38,623 bases of DNA from Oscillospiraceae bacterium (GCA_022508925.1 JAFLUF010000011.1:1-38623); one strand, 5' to 3'; positions 21,132 to 30,067 are shown, counted from the stretch's first letter. The notes: a model not told the origin generated them from the sequence alone. Made by a program: numbers and translations.

Positions 21132-22010
21132 ATGAGCAAAAAGGTTAAGATCATCACAGACAGCGGCTGTGACATTACACGCGAGTCAGAAAAGGAATGG
21201 GAAGAGTATCTTACGATAATACCTTTTGTCGTAACTGTTCAGGGAAGAGAATATCTCGACAGGATAGATATCCTTGAGGATGATTTCTACCAGATCCTCA
21301 AGGTGCAGGAGGAAATTCCCAAGCACTCGCAGATAACGCAGCTTCAGTTTGAAGAAAAATACCGCGAGCTTTATGACGAGGGCGTAAGGGAGATCATTGT
21401 GGACGTTATAAACGCCGAGGGCTCGCAGACGTTTTCTCAGTCAGTCCTTGCGGCGCAGAACATACAAGAGGAACTTCCCGATCTGAAGATACACAATGTG
21501 GATTCCAAAAACTATTCAATACATTACGGCTATCCCATTATCGAGGCATGCAAAAAGCTGAGCGAGGGTCAGAGCACAGAAAGCGTGGTCGCGTATCTCA
21601 GGGACTGGGCGGAGCATTCGGAGTCATTTATAGTCGGCTTTGGGCTGAGGCACATGAAGAAATCGGGAAGAATTTCGGCGGCGGCGTCATTCCTCGGAGA
21701 GCTTATGGGTCTGAAACCGCTTATCATGCTGCATGCCGGGACTACCGCGGTCCTTAAAAAGGCGCGCGGAGAAAAGGCGGTCATAGACGCGGCGGTTGAG
21801 ACGATATCCTCGAGAATAATCCCGAAAACGCCGTACTGTGTTATTACAACAACACGTCCCGAGCTTGAAAAGGAGCTTATTGAAAAGCTGACGAAAAAGC
21901 TCGGCTACGCGCCCGCCTATGTCAGCAAGTGCGGAGTTGTGGTGAGCTGTAACGCGGGACCGGAATTCATAGGCATATTTATCAAATCAAAGGACCACAG
22001 CATCGACTGA
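21132..22010 (+). CDS. DegV family fatty-acid-binding protein
   Basis: A 292-residue two-domain protein of the DegV/FakB family, which binds a fatty acid for phosphorylation by FakA. The first domain begins KVKIITDSGCDIT (the family TDS motif) and includes the SQTFSQSVLAAQ segment. The second includes VGFGLRHMKKSGRISAAASFLGELMGLKPLI, typical of DegV (FL-KSGRI-xA..LG..L-x-KPIL). An AAAGGAAATATACAATT leader precedes the ATG. No fakA is in view. The downstream gap to cdaA holds a heptanucleotide array. Confidence 0.93.
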   Translation: MSKKVKIITDSGCDITRESEKEWEEYLTIIPFVVTVQGREYLDRIDILEDDFYQILKVQEEIPKHSQITQLQFEEKYRELYDEGVREIIVDVINAEGSQTFSQSVLAAQNIQEELPDLKIHNVDSKNYSIHYGYPIIEACKKLSEGQSTESVVAYLRDWAEHSESFIVGFGLRHMKKSGRISAAASFLGELMGLKPLIMLHAGTTAVLKKARGEKAVIDAAVETISSRIIPKTPYCVITTTRPELEKELIEKLTKKLGYAPAYVSKCGVVVSCNAGPEFIGIFIKSKDHSID

Positions 22011-22038
22011 ACTCACAAACAAGCTTTTGAGGTTTTTA

Positions 22039-22073
22039 ATTTCTAACCTCTAACCTCTGATTTCTAACTTCTA
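22039..22073 (-). repeat. Heptanucleotide array, consensus YAGARRT, five units
   Basis: Read on the minus strand the units are TAGAAGT, TAGAAAT, CAGAGGT, TAGAGGT, TAGAAAT. On the + strand the array runs directly into the Shine-Dalgarno AAAAGGAG of cdaA. Here the orientation is opposite to the flanking genes, unlike the arrays at 3541 and 8380. Confidence 0.75.
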
Positions 22074-22087
22074 AAAGGAGCAGCCAC

Positions 22088-22954
22088 TTGGAAGCAGTTG
22101 AATATATAAAGGATATATTTCAGAATTTCGTAAAGATATTTCAATCGATAAATTTCTTTGATATTCTTGATATCCTTATCCTTACGTTTTTGGTATACTA
22201 TATCATAAAGCTTATGCGCGAAACGCGCGCTATGCAGCTTTTAAAAGGCATTTTTATTGTCATAATAGTTTATTTTCTCGTGCAGGCATTCCAGCTTAAG
22301 GCTATGAGCTTTCTTTTCGACAACTTTTTGCAGGTCGGGATAATCGCGCTTATCATAGTTTTCCAGCCGGAACTCAGAAGGATACTTGAAAAGGTCGGCG
22401 GAACAAAGGTCACGACCTTCGCGCAGTCGGTCGAAAAAAACGCGTCAAACGCTTCCGCGAGGGAAAGAGCTATCGCGGGCATAGCGGACGCCTGCTCGAG
22501 ACTTCATGATTCGAAAACGGGCGCGCTTATAGTTATCGAGCGCGCTACAAAGCTCGGAGATATAATCGAAAAGGAGACCACCAGCATAATAAACGCCGAG
22601 TGCGAGCCGGAGCTGTTCTGCAACATCTTTTACAATAAAGCCCCGCTTCATGACGGAGCTGTAATTATCCGGGACAACAGGATATTCGCGGCGGGATGTT
22701 TTCTGCCGAACACGCAGAAAGACCAGTATCTTTCGACAGATCTCGGCTCCCGTCACAGAGCCGCGATAGGAATGAGCGAAAACTCCGACGCGGTGGTGGT
22801 TGTTGTTTCGGAAGAAACGGGCAATATCTCCGTGGCGCTTGACGGACAGCTTTCGCGCGACTTATCAAGAGACAGCCTTATTTCAATTCTCAGAAAGTAT
22901 ATGCCCGGAACATCCTCGGACAAAAAGAAAAAGACAAGGGCAAAAAACGGCTGA
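22088..22954 (+). CDS. cdaA: Diadenylate cyclase CdaA
   Basis: Membrane-anchored enzyme that condenses two ATP into c-di-AMP, an osmolyte and cell-wall signal. The 288-residue protein has three N-terminal hydrophobic segments (about residues 18-100), then the DAC domain with the catalytic motifs KAPLHDGAVIIRD (DGA) and LGSRHRAAIGMSE (RHR). The start is TTG at 22088, placed 7 nt after AAAAGGAG. It is followed by cdaR, its regulator, the standard pairing. Confidence 0.96.
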   Translation: MEAVEYIKDIFQNFVKIFQSINFFDILDILILTFLVYYIIKLMRETRAMQLLKGIFIVIIVYFLVQAFQLKAMSFLFDNFLQVGIIALIIVFQPELRRILEKVGGTKVTTFAQSVEKNASNASARERAIAGIADACSRLHDSKTGALIVIERATKLGDIIEKETTSIINAECEPELFCNIFYNKAPLHDGAVIIRDNRIFAAGCFLPNTQKDQYLSTDLGSRHRAAIGMSENSDAVVVVVSEETGNISVALDGQLSRDLSRDSLISILRKYMPGTSSDKKKKTRAKNG

Positions 22955-22983
22955 CCGTTTGTCTTACCACAAGGAGCTGAAAT

Positions 22984-24252
22984 ATGAAAAACCTGTTGTT
23001 TAATTTCTTGAATGACATAAAGCGGAACTATCGGACGCTTATTCTCGCGTTTATTATAGCGGCGGCATTCTGGATAGTTGTATCTATACAGGTATTTCCC
23101 ACTATCGAGACCGAGATATCGGGAATAACGATAGAGGCAAATCCGACGGAATATATGCTTTCAAACAATCTCCAGATCGTGGAGGAGCTGTCGGAGCTTG
23201 TAAATATCCGCATAGAGGGAAAGCGCTTTGATATAAGCGGACTCAGGGCGGACGATTTTTACGCGTCGATAGATCTGTCGTCGGTGCGCTCTGCCGGAAC
23301 ATACAGCTTTACGGTCGATGTTTCGGCGAAATCGAATTTTGACTATTCCATACTTGACACAAACCCTTTTAAAGTTACGCTTACTGTCGATGAGATAATT
23401 TCAAGGGAATTTGACATAGAAGGAACCGCGCCGGACATCAGTCTCCCGGAGGGATATTACGCGGGAGACATAACCACCTCTCCCGAAAAGATCACAATAA
23501 CGGGCTCGGCGTCTGTTGTAAACAAAATAACCAAGGTAGAGGCCCGCTCGGGATATCACGGGGATATAATCGAATCTCTCCATACCAACAGCGATATAAT
23601 CATCTACGGCGAAAACGGATCGCGCATACTTGCCGACAATCTAAAGCTCTCGCCCGAAAAGGTCTCGGTGGAGATCCCGATTTACAGACAGAAGGAGCTT
23701 CCTCTCAATATTGTCATCAACTATCCGTCCAATTTCGATACAGACAGTCTTAAGTATGAGATACAGCCGTCGTCTATTATAGTAGCGGCTCCCGGCAATC
23801 TCATAGACAATATAAGCAAGCTCGATATCGGCACGATAAATCTTTCGGATATCAGTCTCAACAAGAGCACATATTTCACTATTCCCCTGCCCGACGGCTA
23901 TAAAAATCTTTCTGGCAACAACACGGTAAAGATAGAATGGGACACCGAAAACTACGGAACGCTCAATATTCCCGTAAGGACGGAAAATATAACCGTAACA
24001 AACACTCCCGACAACTTTGATATTACACTTACAACACGCAATGTAAACTTTACGGTTGTCGGACCCTCAGACGTTTTGTCGGGCATTTTGGAAAGCGACT
24101 TTACAGTAACCGCAAATCTGCTCGGAGTTTCTCTGAGAGAAGGCTCGCAGGACGTAACGATAAACGCTCAGCTTAAAGGTGAAAACCAGAGCTGCTGGAT
24201 ATCGGGAGAATATAAGGTAACTATAAAAGCAACACAAAAGGACGCAGGATAA
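22984..24252 (+). CDS. cdaR: YbbR-domain protein CdaR, regulator of CdaA
   Basis: A 422-residue extracytoplasmic protein with one N-terminal membrane anchor (residues about 16-38: LILAFIIAAAFWIVVSI), followed by several YbbR beta domains. Repeated blocks of the form F-(V/I)-(V/T)-G-..-V......VTA..D(L/F)S recur through the chain, for example ITITGSASVVNKI and FTVVGPSDVLSGI. In Bacilli, CdaR binds CdaA and modulates c-di-AMP synthesis. It begins 29 bp after cdaA with AAGGAG as ribosome binding site, and its stop overlaps the start of the next gene by one base. Confidence 0.93.
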   Translation: MKNLLFNFLNDIKRNYRTLILAFIIAAAFWIVVSIQVFPTIETEISGITIEANPTEYMLSNNLQIVEELSELVNIRIEGKRFDISGLRADDFYASIDLSSVRSAGTYSFTVDVSAKSNFDYSILDTNPFKVTLTVDEIISREFDIEGTAPDISLPEGYYAGDITTSPEKITITGSASVVNKITKVEARSGYHGDIIESLHTNSDIIIYGENGSRILADNLKLSPEKVSVEIPIYRQKELPLNIVINYPSNFDTDSLKYEIQPSSIIVAAPGNLIDNISKLDIGTINLSDISLNKSTYFTIPLPDGYKNLSGNNTVKIEWDTENYGTLNIPVRTENITVTNTPDNFDITLTTRNVNFTVVGPSDVLSGILESDFTVTANLLGVSLREGSQDVTINAQLKGENQSCWISGEYKVTIKATQKDAG

Positions 24253-25859
24253 TGGCTGTTATTGTTTCGCAAATCAGAACAGGCCTTTCCGAGCCGCGTG
24301 AAAACGCGCTCGGAAAGGCACTTTCTCTTTTAAAGCTTTCAAATTCGGAGATAAAAAGCATAAGGCTTTACAAATTCTCGGTTGACGCAAGACGCGGAGA
24401 GGTCTCGTTTGTAAGCTCTGTTTTGATAGAGCTTTACGACAAAAACAAGGAAAAAAGGCTTTGCGAAAATTTCCCGAATATACGAGACTTCAGTAATGAG
24501 AAGTTTTCGGTTTCCTTCGGAAGTGATACACTTGCCGGAAAAATCTGCGTAGCGGGTTTCGGCCCCGCGGGAATGTTCTGCGCGCTTACGCTGTGCGAAT
24601 ACGGATATAAGCCGATAGTTTTCGAGCGCGGCGCAGAAATGAATGAAAGGATTTCCGCGGTAGAGAGCTTCTGGAATGGCGGAAAGCTTAACAAAAACGC
24701 GAACGTTCAATTCGGCGAGGGCGGCGCGGGTACGTTTTCAGACGGCAAGCTTACTACAAGAATAAACGACCCGCTTTGCGCGAGAGTTCTTGAAAAGCTG
24801 GTGGAATTCGGCGCGCCCGAGGAAATCCTCACAAAGGCAAAGCCGCATATAGGAACGGACAAGCTGAGGGATATCGTCGTAAATCTGCGAAAAAGAATTA
24901 TAGAGCTTGGCGGAGAGGTAAGATTTTTATCGCCCGTTGAAAGCATAAGAATAAAAAACAACAGGGTAAGTTCTATTCTCGTAAACGGAGAGGAGCTTTC
25001 CTGCGGAGCGGTGGTATTGGCTTTGGGACATTCGGCGCACGACACATTTGAAGCGCTTATGGAAAGCGGCGTGGAGCTTGTTCCCAAGGCGTTTTCGGTC
25101 GGAGCGAGGATAGAGCATTTACAGTCGGATATTGACAGGGCGCTTTACGGAAAATACGCGGGACACCCTGCCCTGCCGCCCGCCGAATACGCTCTTTCTT
25201 ATCACGACAAGCGCCGCGAAAACGACCGCGGAGTATATACCTTTTGTATGTGCCCGGGAGGATTTGTCGTGGCTTCGCAGAATACCGACGGCACAGTCCT
25301 TACAAACGGCATGAGCAACTTTGACCGCGCGGGTAAAAACGCGAACAGCGCTGTTCTGGTCTCGGTCTTCCCCGAGGATTTTGACGACCCGAATAACCCG
25401 CTTTCGGGTATTGACTTCGTACACAGGCTGGAAGAAAAAGCGTTTTTACTTGGAAAATCAAGCGGAAAAGCTCCCGCGATGCTTACGCGCGAATTTATCG
25501 GCGAAAACGGTTCATTTTCTCTCGGAAAGGTCACGCCGACTTATCCGCTCGGCGTTGAAAGCGCGGATCTTCGGGAGCTGTTTCCCGAGTATATCTCGGA
25601 AAATCTCGCGGAGGGGATCCGGCAATTCGAGCGGAAAATCAAGGGTTTTTCGGACAGCGACAGCGTTCTTACCGCAATAGAAACGCGAAGCTCCTCGCCT
25701 GTGAGAATACCGCGAAACGACCTCGGACAAGCGCTCTGCGCCGAAAACCTTTACCCCTGCGGCGAGGGCGCGGGATACGCGGGGGGAATTATGTCCGCGG
25801 CGGTCGACGGGATAAAGACCGCGGTAAGAATCATGGAGAAATATAAGCCGACCGTTTGA
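24252..25859 (+). CDS. FAD-dependent oxidoreductase, NAD(FAD)-utilising dehydrogenase family
   Basis: A 535-residue flavoprotein of the group commonly annotated as NAD(FAD)-utilising dehydrogenase. After an N-terminal domain of about 95 residues (with RLYKFSVDARR-like pattern IRLYKFSVDARRGEV), the dinucleotide fold begins VAGFGPAGMFCALTLCEYGY (about residues 99-118). FGEGGAGTFSDGKLTTRI follows, and the chain ends with a second FAD motif, PCGEGAGYAGGIMSAAVDG. The substrate is not known. Its start shares one base with the cdaR stop. In Clostridia a gene of this family often sits between cdaR and glmM; glmM is absent here. Confidence 0.88.
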   Translation: MAVIVSQIRTGLSEPRENALGKALSLLKLSNSEIKSIRLYKFSVDARRGEVSFVSSVLIELYDKNKEKRLCENFPNIRDFSNEKFSVSFGSDTLAGKICVAGFGPAGMFCALTLCEYGYKPIVFERGAEMNERISAVESFWNGGKLNKNANVQFGEGGAGTFSDGKLTTRINDPLCARVLEKLVEFGAPEEILTKAKPHIGTDKLRDIVVNLRKRIIELGGEVRFLSPVESIRIKNNRVSSILVNGEELSCGAVVLALGHSAHDTFEALMESGVELVPKAFSVGARIEHLQSDIDRALYGKYAGHPALPPAEYALSYHDKRRENDRGVYTFCMCPGGFVVASQNTDGTVLTNGMSNFDRAGKNANSAVLVSVFPEDFDDPNNPLSGIDFVHRLEEKAFLLGKSSGKAPAMLTREFIGENGSFSLGKVTPTYPLGVESADLRELFPEYISENLAEGIRQFERKIKGFSDSDSVLTAIETRSSSPVRIPRNDLGQALCAENLYPCGEGAGYAGGIMSAAVDGIKTAVRIMEKYKPTV

Positions 25860-25884
25860 CATTTTTTGAAAAATATGGTATAAT
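25856..25884 (+). promoter_or_regulatory. Perfect consensus sigma-A promoter for the lipoprotein pair
   Basis: TTGACA (25856-25861) overlaps the stop codon of the FAD oxidoreductase. TATAAT (25879-25884) follows after exactly 17 bp. The -10 box and start point lie within a 13-bp perfect inverted repeat (25878-25909), which could serve as an operator. Confidence 0.88.
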
Positions 25885-25998
25885 AAAAGCACAAGCGCTT
25901 TTATTATACAGATTTAAATGCCCTCGCGCATACGCAAGCCTTTGGCTTGCTCCGCGCGTATCGGGCAATTATACCATAACCTTGCGGTTATGGTATAA
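25878..25998 (+). promoter_or_regulatory. Three consecutive hairpins in the promoter/leader of the lipoprotein pair
   Basis: Hairpin A: 13 perfect pairs, 25878-25890 with 25897-25909, loop of 6. Hairpin B: GCAAGCC/GGCTTGC (25934-25950, loop TTT), closed further out by ATAC/GTAT and GCCC (25920-25923)/GGGC (25963-25966). Hairpin C: 13 perfect pairs, 25969-25981 with 25986-25998, loop TTGC. The 11-mer TATGGTATAAT occurs at 25874-25884, inverted at 25968-25978, and again at 25989-25999. No protein is encoded. This looks like a regulated leader or operator cluster. Confidence 0.7.
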
Positions 25999-26047
25999 TG
26001 ATATCAAGTCGTCTACGGCTGAAATAAACTTATGAAAGGAAAAAATC

Positions 26048-26923
26048 ATGAAAAAATTCCCAGCAATCATTTTATTATCAGCCCTTTTGCTTACCGCCTG
26101 CGCAGGCGACAAGCCGACGGAAAGTTCCGATACGCAAAGCGGTTCGACAAGCTTATCAAGCACTTCAAGCTCATCTTCGGATCCGGACAGCAGCACAGAT
26201 GAAAGCTCCTCGTCATCGGATCATACACAAAATTCGGGCAGCGACGAAAGCTCGGCGGAAACACCGCATGAATATGATGTTGTATATTTTGACGACTTTG
26301 AGTATAATGATTTCACAGAGGACGACCTATGGCTTCAATCATTCCTGAAGGAAAACTATCCCATGGCTCTCTTTTTGTATTGTGCATTACATTATAACAT
26401 TTATTATGATAACATTTATGAGCTTGAATATGAGATAAACACCGATGCCGAACACAAATATCAGTATATACTGGTATACAAAGGCATGGAGCTTCCTTAC
26501 TTTATTATGCCCAATACTTATTTCAACAATTTTGACGAATTTAATGCTCTGTACCAACAGTATTTTTTCTCAGGTTCTATTGATGATTACAGAGCATACG
26601 CGGATATTGAAAATGACCGGATCGTTCTTCGGGATTACTCTGAGCCATATGAGCCGCTGCTTATTGAAATAAACGGCAGATTGTATCATGTTCCGCTTGG
26701 TCCGGGTAATACGAAACTGCCGTGTCCCGGTATGATGGCAAAGGTCATTACAAAGACAGAAGATGAGATCGTATTTTCATATTTTTTCTACATTGATGGT
26801 ATAGGAAACGCAATGCCGGGAAAAGGCGTGCTGAAAAAGGAAAACGGCGTATGGAAATTCGGTTGGGGTCGTATTATTGAGCCTATAGATTTTCAAGATA
26901 TTCATGAGATCTGGGGAGTATAA
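26048..26923 (+). CDS. Putative lipoprotein, first of a tandem pair
   Basis: A 291-residue exported protein. The signal peptide MKKFPAIILLSALLLTAC ends in a lipobox (LTAC, Cys 18). A Ser-, Asp- and Glu-rich linker (about residues 22-75) should hold the domain away from the membrane. The remaining 215 residues are acidic and aromatic, with no family I recognise. The AAAGGAAAAAATC leader gives a good ribosome binding site. The signal peptide is almost identical to that of the following gene, and both end in a VLK/E-(N/D)G-WK block, so they are paralogues. The codon use in the middle looks more AT-rich than that of the neighbours. Confidence 0.82.
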   Translation: MKKFPAIILLSALLLTACAGDKPTESSDTQSGSTSLSSTSSSSSDPDSSTDESSSSSDHTQNSGSDESSAETPHEYDVVYFDDFEYNDFTEDDLWLQSFLKENYPMALFLYCALHYNIYYDNIYELEYEINTDAEHKYQYILVYKGMELPYFIMPNTYFNNFDEFNALYQQYFFSGSIDDYRAYADIENDRIVLRDYSEPYEPLLIEINGRLYHVPLGPGNTKLPCPGMMAKVITKTEDEIVFSYFFYIDGIGNAMPGKGVLKKENGVWKFGWGRIIEPIDFQDIHEIWGV

Positions 26924-26929
26924 CTTTTT

Positions 26930-27811
26930 ATGAAGAGATTCACAGCAATCATTTTATTATCGGCACTTTTACTTACCGCCTGCACAAACACAGAACCGAC
27001 GGAAAGCGATACGCAAAGCAGTTCGACAAGCTCTGTTGATTCGGAAGAATCCACGGTAAACAGCGATTCAACAGCTTCAGGCGGTTCCTCGGCAATATTG
27101 GGCGGTTCTTCAACAACGACGAACAGTTCAAGCTCCGAAAGTTCCTCCGACCCGACCGAAGGACTTACGCCTCTTAGCTTTACCGACGAGGATTTGGAGC
27201 TTCAGGAGATATTACGCGGATTGATTTCGGGAGGCGCGTATGAGGCTTACGGTTGGTTTTACTCATTTACGGTCAGAGAACCCGTAGAGCAAAAAATAAG
27301 ATTTAACGGCGACAGCAGATACGATGATAGGAATGCATACAAGTATGACTCTTATCATATCATTCCGGAAAACTACAAAGACTATACTCTCACATTTCCC
27401 TCAACCCGCGACGAGATGGAAGAGATCGTCGGCAGATTTTTTACCAAGCAGGAAACCGCGGAGTTTATGAAGCGTGTTGCAAAGGGTATTGTAACGGGCG
27501 AAAAGGATGGAGTTCTTCTTGTTACGCTTGACAGTGACACAGAGGTGTATATGCCTCCGTATTATCTCGAGGCAGGCGGTCGTATGTATCACATTAACGC
27601 ATTTGGTGTTCACCAGTTGAATTTGGACTATAATACGGCAAGAGTTACCGCTAAATCGGACGGAAAAATTGAGTTTACATTTCTTAAAGATGATTATGCT
27701 TACGAGCCGAATACAGAATTCAGATACGAGGAGTTATATTACGATTACGCGGAAGAAGGATATATCGTACTTGAGGACGGCGAATGGAAGCTTCCTCATA
27801 TATATGTATGA
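26930..27811 (+). CDS. Putative lipoprotein, second of a tandem pair
   Basis: A 293-residue exported protein with signal peptide and lipobox (LLLTAC, Cys 18), a Ser/Thr/Gly-rich linker (about residues 22-75) and a mature domain of about 215 residues. Shared points with the upstream product are the signal peptide, the -TDEDLELQ/TEDDLWLQ start of the mature domain, a (L)EAGGRMYHI / IEINGRLYHV strand, IEFTF / IVFSYF and a final LEDGEWKL / KKENGVWKF. The function is unknown. The gap to the first gene is 6 bp and the Shine-Dalgarno (GGGGAG) is about 12 nt from the ATG, so coupled translation is likely. Confidence 0.82.
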   Translation: MKRFTAIILLSALLLTACTNTEPTESDTQSSSTSSVDSEESTVNSDSTASGGSSAILGGSSTTTNSSSSESSSDPTEGLTPLSFTDEDLELQEILRGLISGGAYEAYGWFYSFTVREPVEQKIRFNGDSRYDDRNAYKYDSYHIIPENYKDYTLTFPSTRDEMEEIVGRFFTKQETAEFMKRVAKGIVTGEKDGVLLVTLDSDTEVYMPPYYLEAGGRMYHINAFGVHQLNLDYNTARVTAKSDGKIEFTFLKDDYAYEPNTEFRYEELYYDYAEEGYIVLEDGEWKLPHIYV

Positions 27812-27843
27812 TTTTGTAGAATAAAAAAATTAAGGAGAAAACT

Positions 27844-29988
27844 ATGGACATCAACGAAAAATTAGCACAGGAATTTAAGCTCAGAAAAGAGCAGGTAGAC
27901 AACACCGTCGCTCTTATCGACGACGACAAGACTATACCGTTTATTGCTCGTTACAGAAAGGAGCAGACAGGCTCGCTCGACGATACTGTTCTGCGCGAGC
28001 TTGCGGACAGGCTGAGCTATCTGCGCGGTCTTGAAAAGCGCAAGGAGGAGATCATCTCGTCTATCACCGAGCAGGAAAAAATGACGGACGAGATCGCCGC
28101 GGCCATTGCTAAAGCCGAAACGCTTGTGGAGGTCGAGGACATCTACCGCCCGTTCAAGCCCAAGCGCAAGACGCGAGGTTCCGTCGCAAGAGAAAAAGGG
28201 CTTGAGCCGCTTGCGGAAATTATTCTCGAACAAAACACCGCGACGGTTCCCGAAAAAGAAGCCGAGGCGTTTATAGACGCGGAAAAGGGCGTGAATACCG
28301 CCGAGGAGGCAGTTCAGGGAGCAATGGACATTATTGCCGAGGACCTTTCGGACAACGCGGAGCTGAGAAAAGAATTACGCGAGGAGATTTTCGCGCACGG
28401 GATCATTTCTTCCGTAGCCGCAAGCGAAGAAGCAAACGACGTGTACAAAAACTATTTCGAATACTCCGAGCCTGTGGGAAAGATCGCGGGACACCGCGTT
28501 TTAGCTCTTGACAGAGGAGAAAAAGAGGAAGCGCTTAAGGTCTCGGTCTCGCTGTCCGAAGGGATAGGCGAGAAAATGTGCGTAAAAGAACTTGTGAAAA
28601 ACACAAGTCTTTGCGGAGATCTTGTACGCGCGGCGTGCGAGGACAGCTACAAGCGCCTTATCTTTCCGTCTATCGAGCGCGAGGTGCGCTCGATGCTTAC
28701 GGCAAACGCCGCCGAGGGCGCGATAAAGGTGTTTGCCTCAAATCTTCGTCAGCTCATTATGGCGCCGCCCGTTAAGAATACCGTGACCCTCGGACTTGAC
28801 CCGGGATATGCTCACGGCTGTAAATGCGCGGTAGTTGACAGCACGGGAAAGGTTCTCGATACGGCGATAGTTTACCTCACGCGCTCTAAAAACGAAGCGG
28901 AGACCGCAAAGAAAATTCTCTCGGCGATGATCGAAAAACACCATGTTTCGACAATCGCTATCGGAAACGGCACAGCCTCACGAGAGACCGAGCAGTTCAC
29001 CGCGGATATGCTGAAATCAATAACAAGCAAGGTTCAGTACATGGTGGTCTCCGAGGCGGGAGCTTCGGTGTACTCAGCCTCCAAACTCGCGGCGGAGGAG
29101 TTCCCCGATTACGATGTGTCATTAAGGAGCGCTGTGTCTATCGCGCGCAGGCTTCAGGACCCGCTTGCGGAGCTTGTAAAGATCGACCCGAAGGCAATAG
29201 GCGTGGGACAGTATCAGCACGATATGCCGAAAGCGCGGCTCGACGACGCGCTCAAAGGAGTTGTAGAGGACTGCGTAAACTCGGTGGGAGTTGACTTAAA
29301 CACCGCGTCCTATTCCCTGCTTTCATACATTTCGGGAATAAACTCGGCGGTTGCGAAGAACATCGTGGCATACCGCGAGGAAAACGGCGAGTTTACCGAC
29401 AGAAAGCAGCTTTTAAAAGTAAAAAAGCTCGGCGCAAAGGCTTATGAGCAGTGCGCGGGATTTCTGCGCGTTTCGGGCGGAAAAAATCCGCTCGACAACA
29501 CGGGCATTCATCCCGAAAGCTATGAAGCGGCGAAATTACTTATGGACAAGTGCGGTATTTCCGATGATGAACTCGGAAACGCCGAAAAGATACGCGTAAA
29601 GCTGAAAAGCGTAAAACTGCGAGGAATTGCAGAGGAAACCGGCACGGGACTTCCGACGCTTGAGGACATAGCAAAGGAGCTTGAAAAGCCGGGGCGCGAC
29701 CCGCGCGACGAGCTTCCGCCTCCTCTTATGAGAAGCGGCGACGTTATGGAGCTTAAGGACTTAAAGCCCGGAATGGAGCTTATGGGAACAGTCCGCAACG
29801 TCGTGGATTACGGTGCGTTTGTCGATATCGGCGTACACGAGGACGGTCTGGTGCATATCTCACAGCTTTCGGACAGGTTTGTGAAAAATCCGTTTGACGT
29901 TGTAAAGGTAAACGACGTGGTGAAGGTGCGCGTATTGGACGTTGACTTAAAGCGCGGAAGGATATCGCTGACGATGAAGAAAAGTTAG
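27844..29988 (+). CDS. tex: Tex family RNA-binding transcription accessory protein
   Basis: A 714-residue cytoplasmic protein of the Tex/YhgF family, linked to transcription and RNA metabolism. Domains in order: N-terminal helical Tex region with IPFIARYRKEQTGSLDD (about residues 32-48); YqgF-like RNase H fold (about 315-440, starting LGLDPGYAHGCKCAVVD); helix-hairpin-helix region (about 490-560, with NTASYSLLSYISGIN and FTDRKQLLKVKKLG); and a C-terminal S1 domain (about 640-712, GTVRNVVDYGAFVDIGVHEDGLVHIS). The AAGGAGAAAACT ribosome binding site precedes the ATG. It is followed by a strong terminator. Confidence 0.96.
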   Translation: MDINEKLAQEFKLRKEQVDNTVALIDDDKTIPFIARYRKEQTGSLDDTVLRELADRLSYLRGLEKRKEEIISSITEQEKMTDEIAAAIAKAETLVEVEDIYRPFKPKRKTRGSVAREKGLEPLAEIILEQNTATVPEKEAEAFIDAEKGVNTAEEAVQGAMDIIAEDLSDNAELRKELREEIFAHGIISSVAASEEANDVYKNYFEYSEPVGKIAGHRVLALDRGEKEEALKVSVSLSEGIGEKMCVKELVKNTSLCGDLVRAACEDSYKRLIFPSIEREVRSMLTANAAEGAIKVFASNLRQLIMAPPVKNTVTLGLDPGYAHGCKCAVVDSTGKVLDTAIVYLTRSKNEAETAKKILSAMIEKHHVSTIAIGNGTASRETEQFTADMLKSITSKVQYMVVSEAGASVYSASKLAAEEFPDYDVSLRSAVSIARRLQDPLAELVKIDPKAIGVGQYQHDMPKARLDDALKGVVEDCVNSVGVDLNTASYSLLSYISGINSAVAKNIVAYREENGEFTDRKQLLKVKKLGAKAYEQCAGFLRVSGGKNPLDNTGIHPESYEAAKLLMDKCGISDDELGNAEKIRVKLKSVKLRGIAEETGTGLPTLEDIAKELEKPGRDPRDELPPPLMRSGDVMELKDLKPGMELMGTVRNVVDYGAFVDIGVHEDGLVHISQLSDRFVKNPFDVVKVNDVVKVRVLDVDLKRGRISLTMKKS

Positions 29989-30022
29989 CGGCAAGCGTAC
30001 AAAAAATCTTTGGAAAAGGGGT

Positions 30023-30067
30023 CTGGGGAAAAACCTTTCTACAGAAAGGTTTTTCCCCAGTTTAGTT
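30023..30067 (+). terminator. Strong terminator between convergent tex and larE
   Basis: A perfect 17-bp stem (30023-30039 with 30044-30060, loop TACA) is followed by TTTAGTTT. Being symmetrical and between convergent genes, it probably serves both strands. Confidence 0.88.

Noticed and set aside
25874-25999. Possible invertible promoter, from the inverted 11-mer TATGGTATAAT at 25874 and 25968
   Set aside because: The arms are short, no recombinase gene is near, and the second inverted copy is better explained by the perfect hairpin at 25969-25998.
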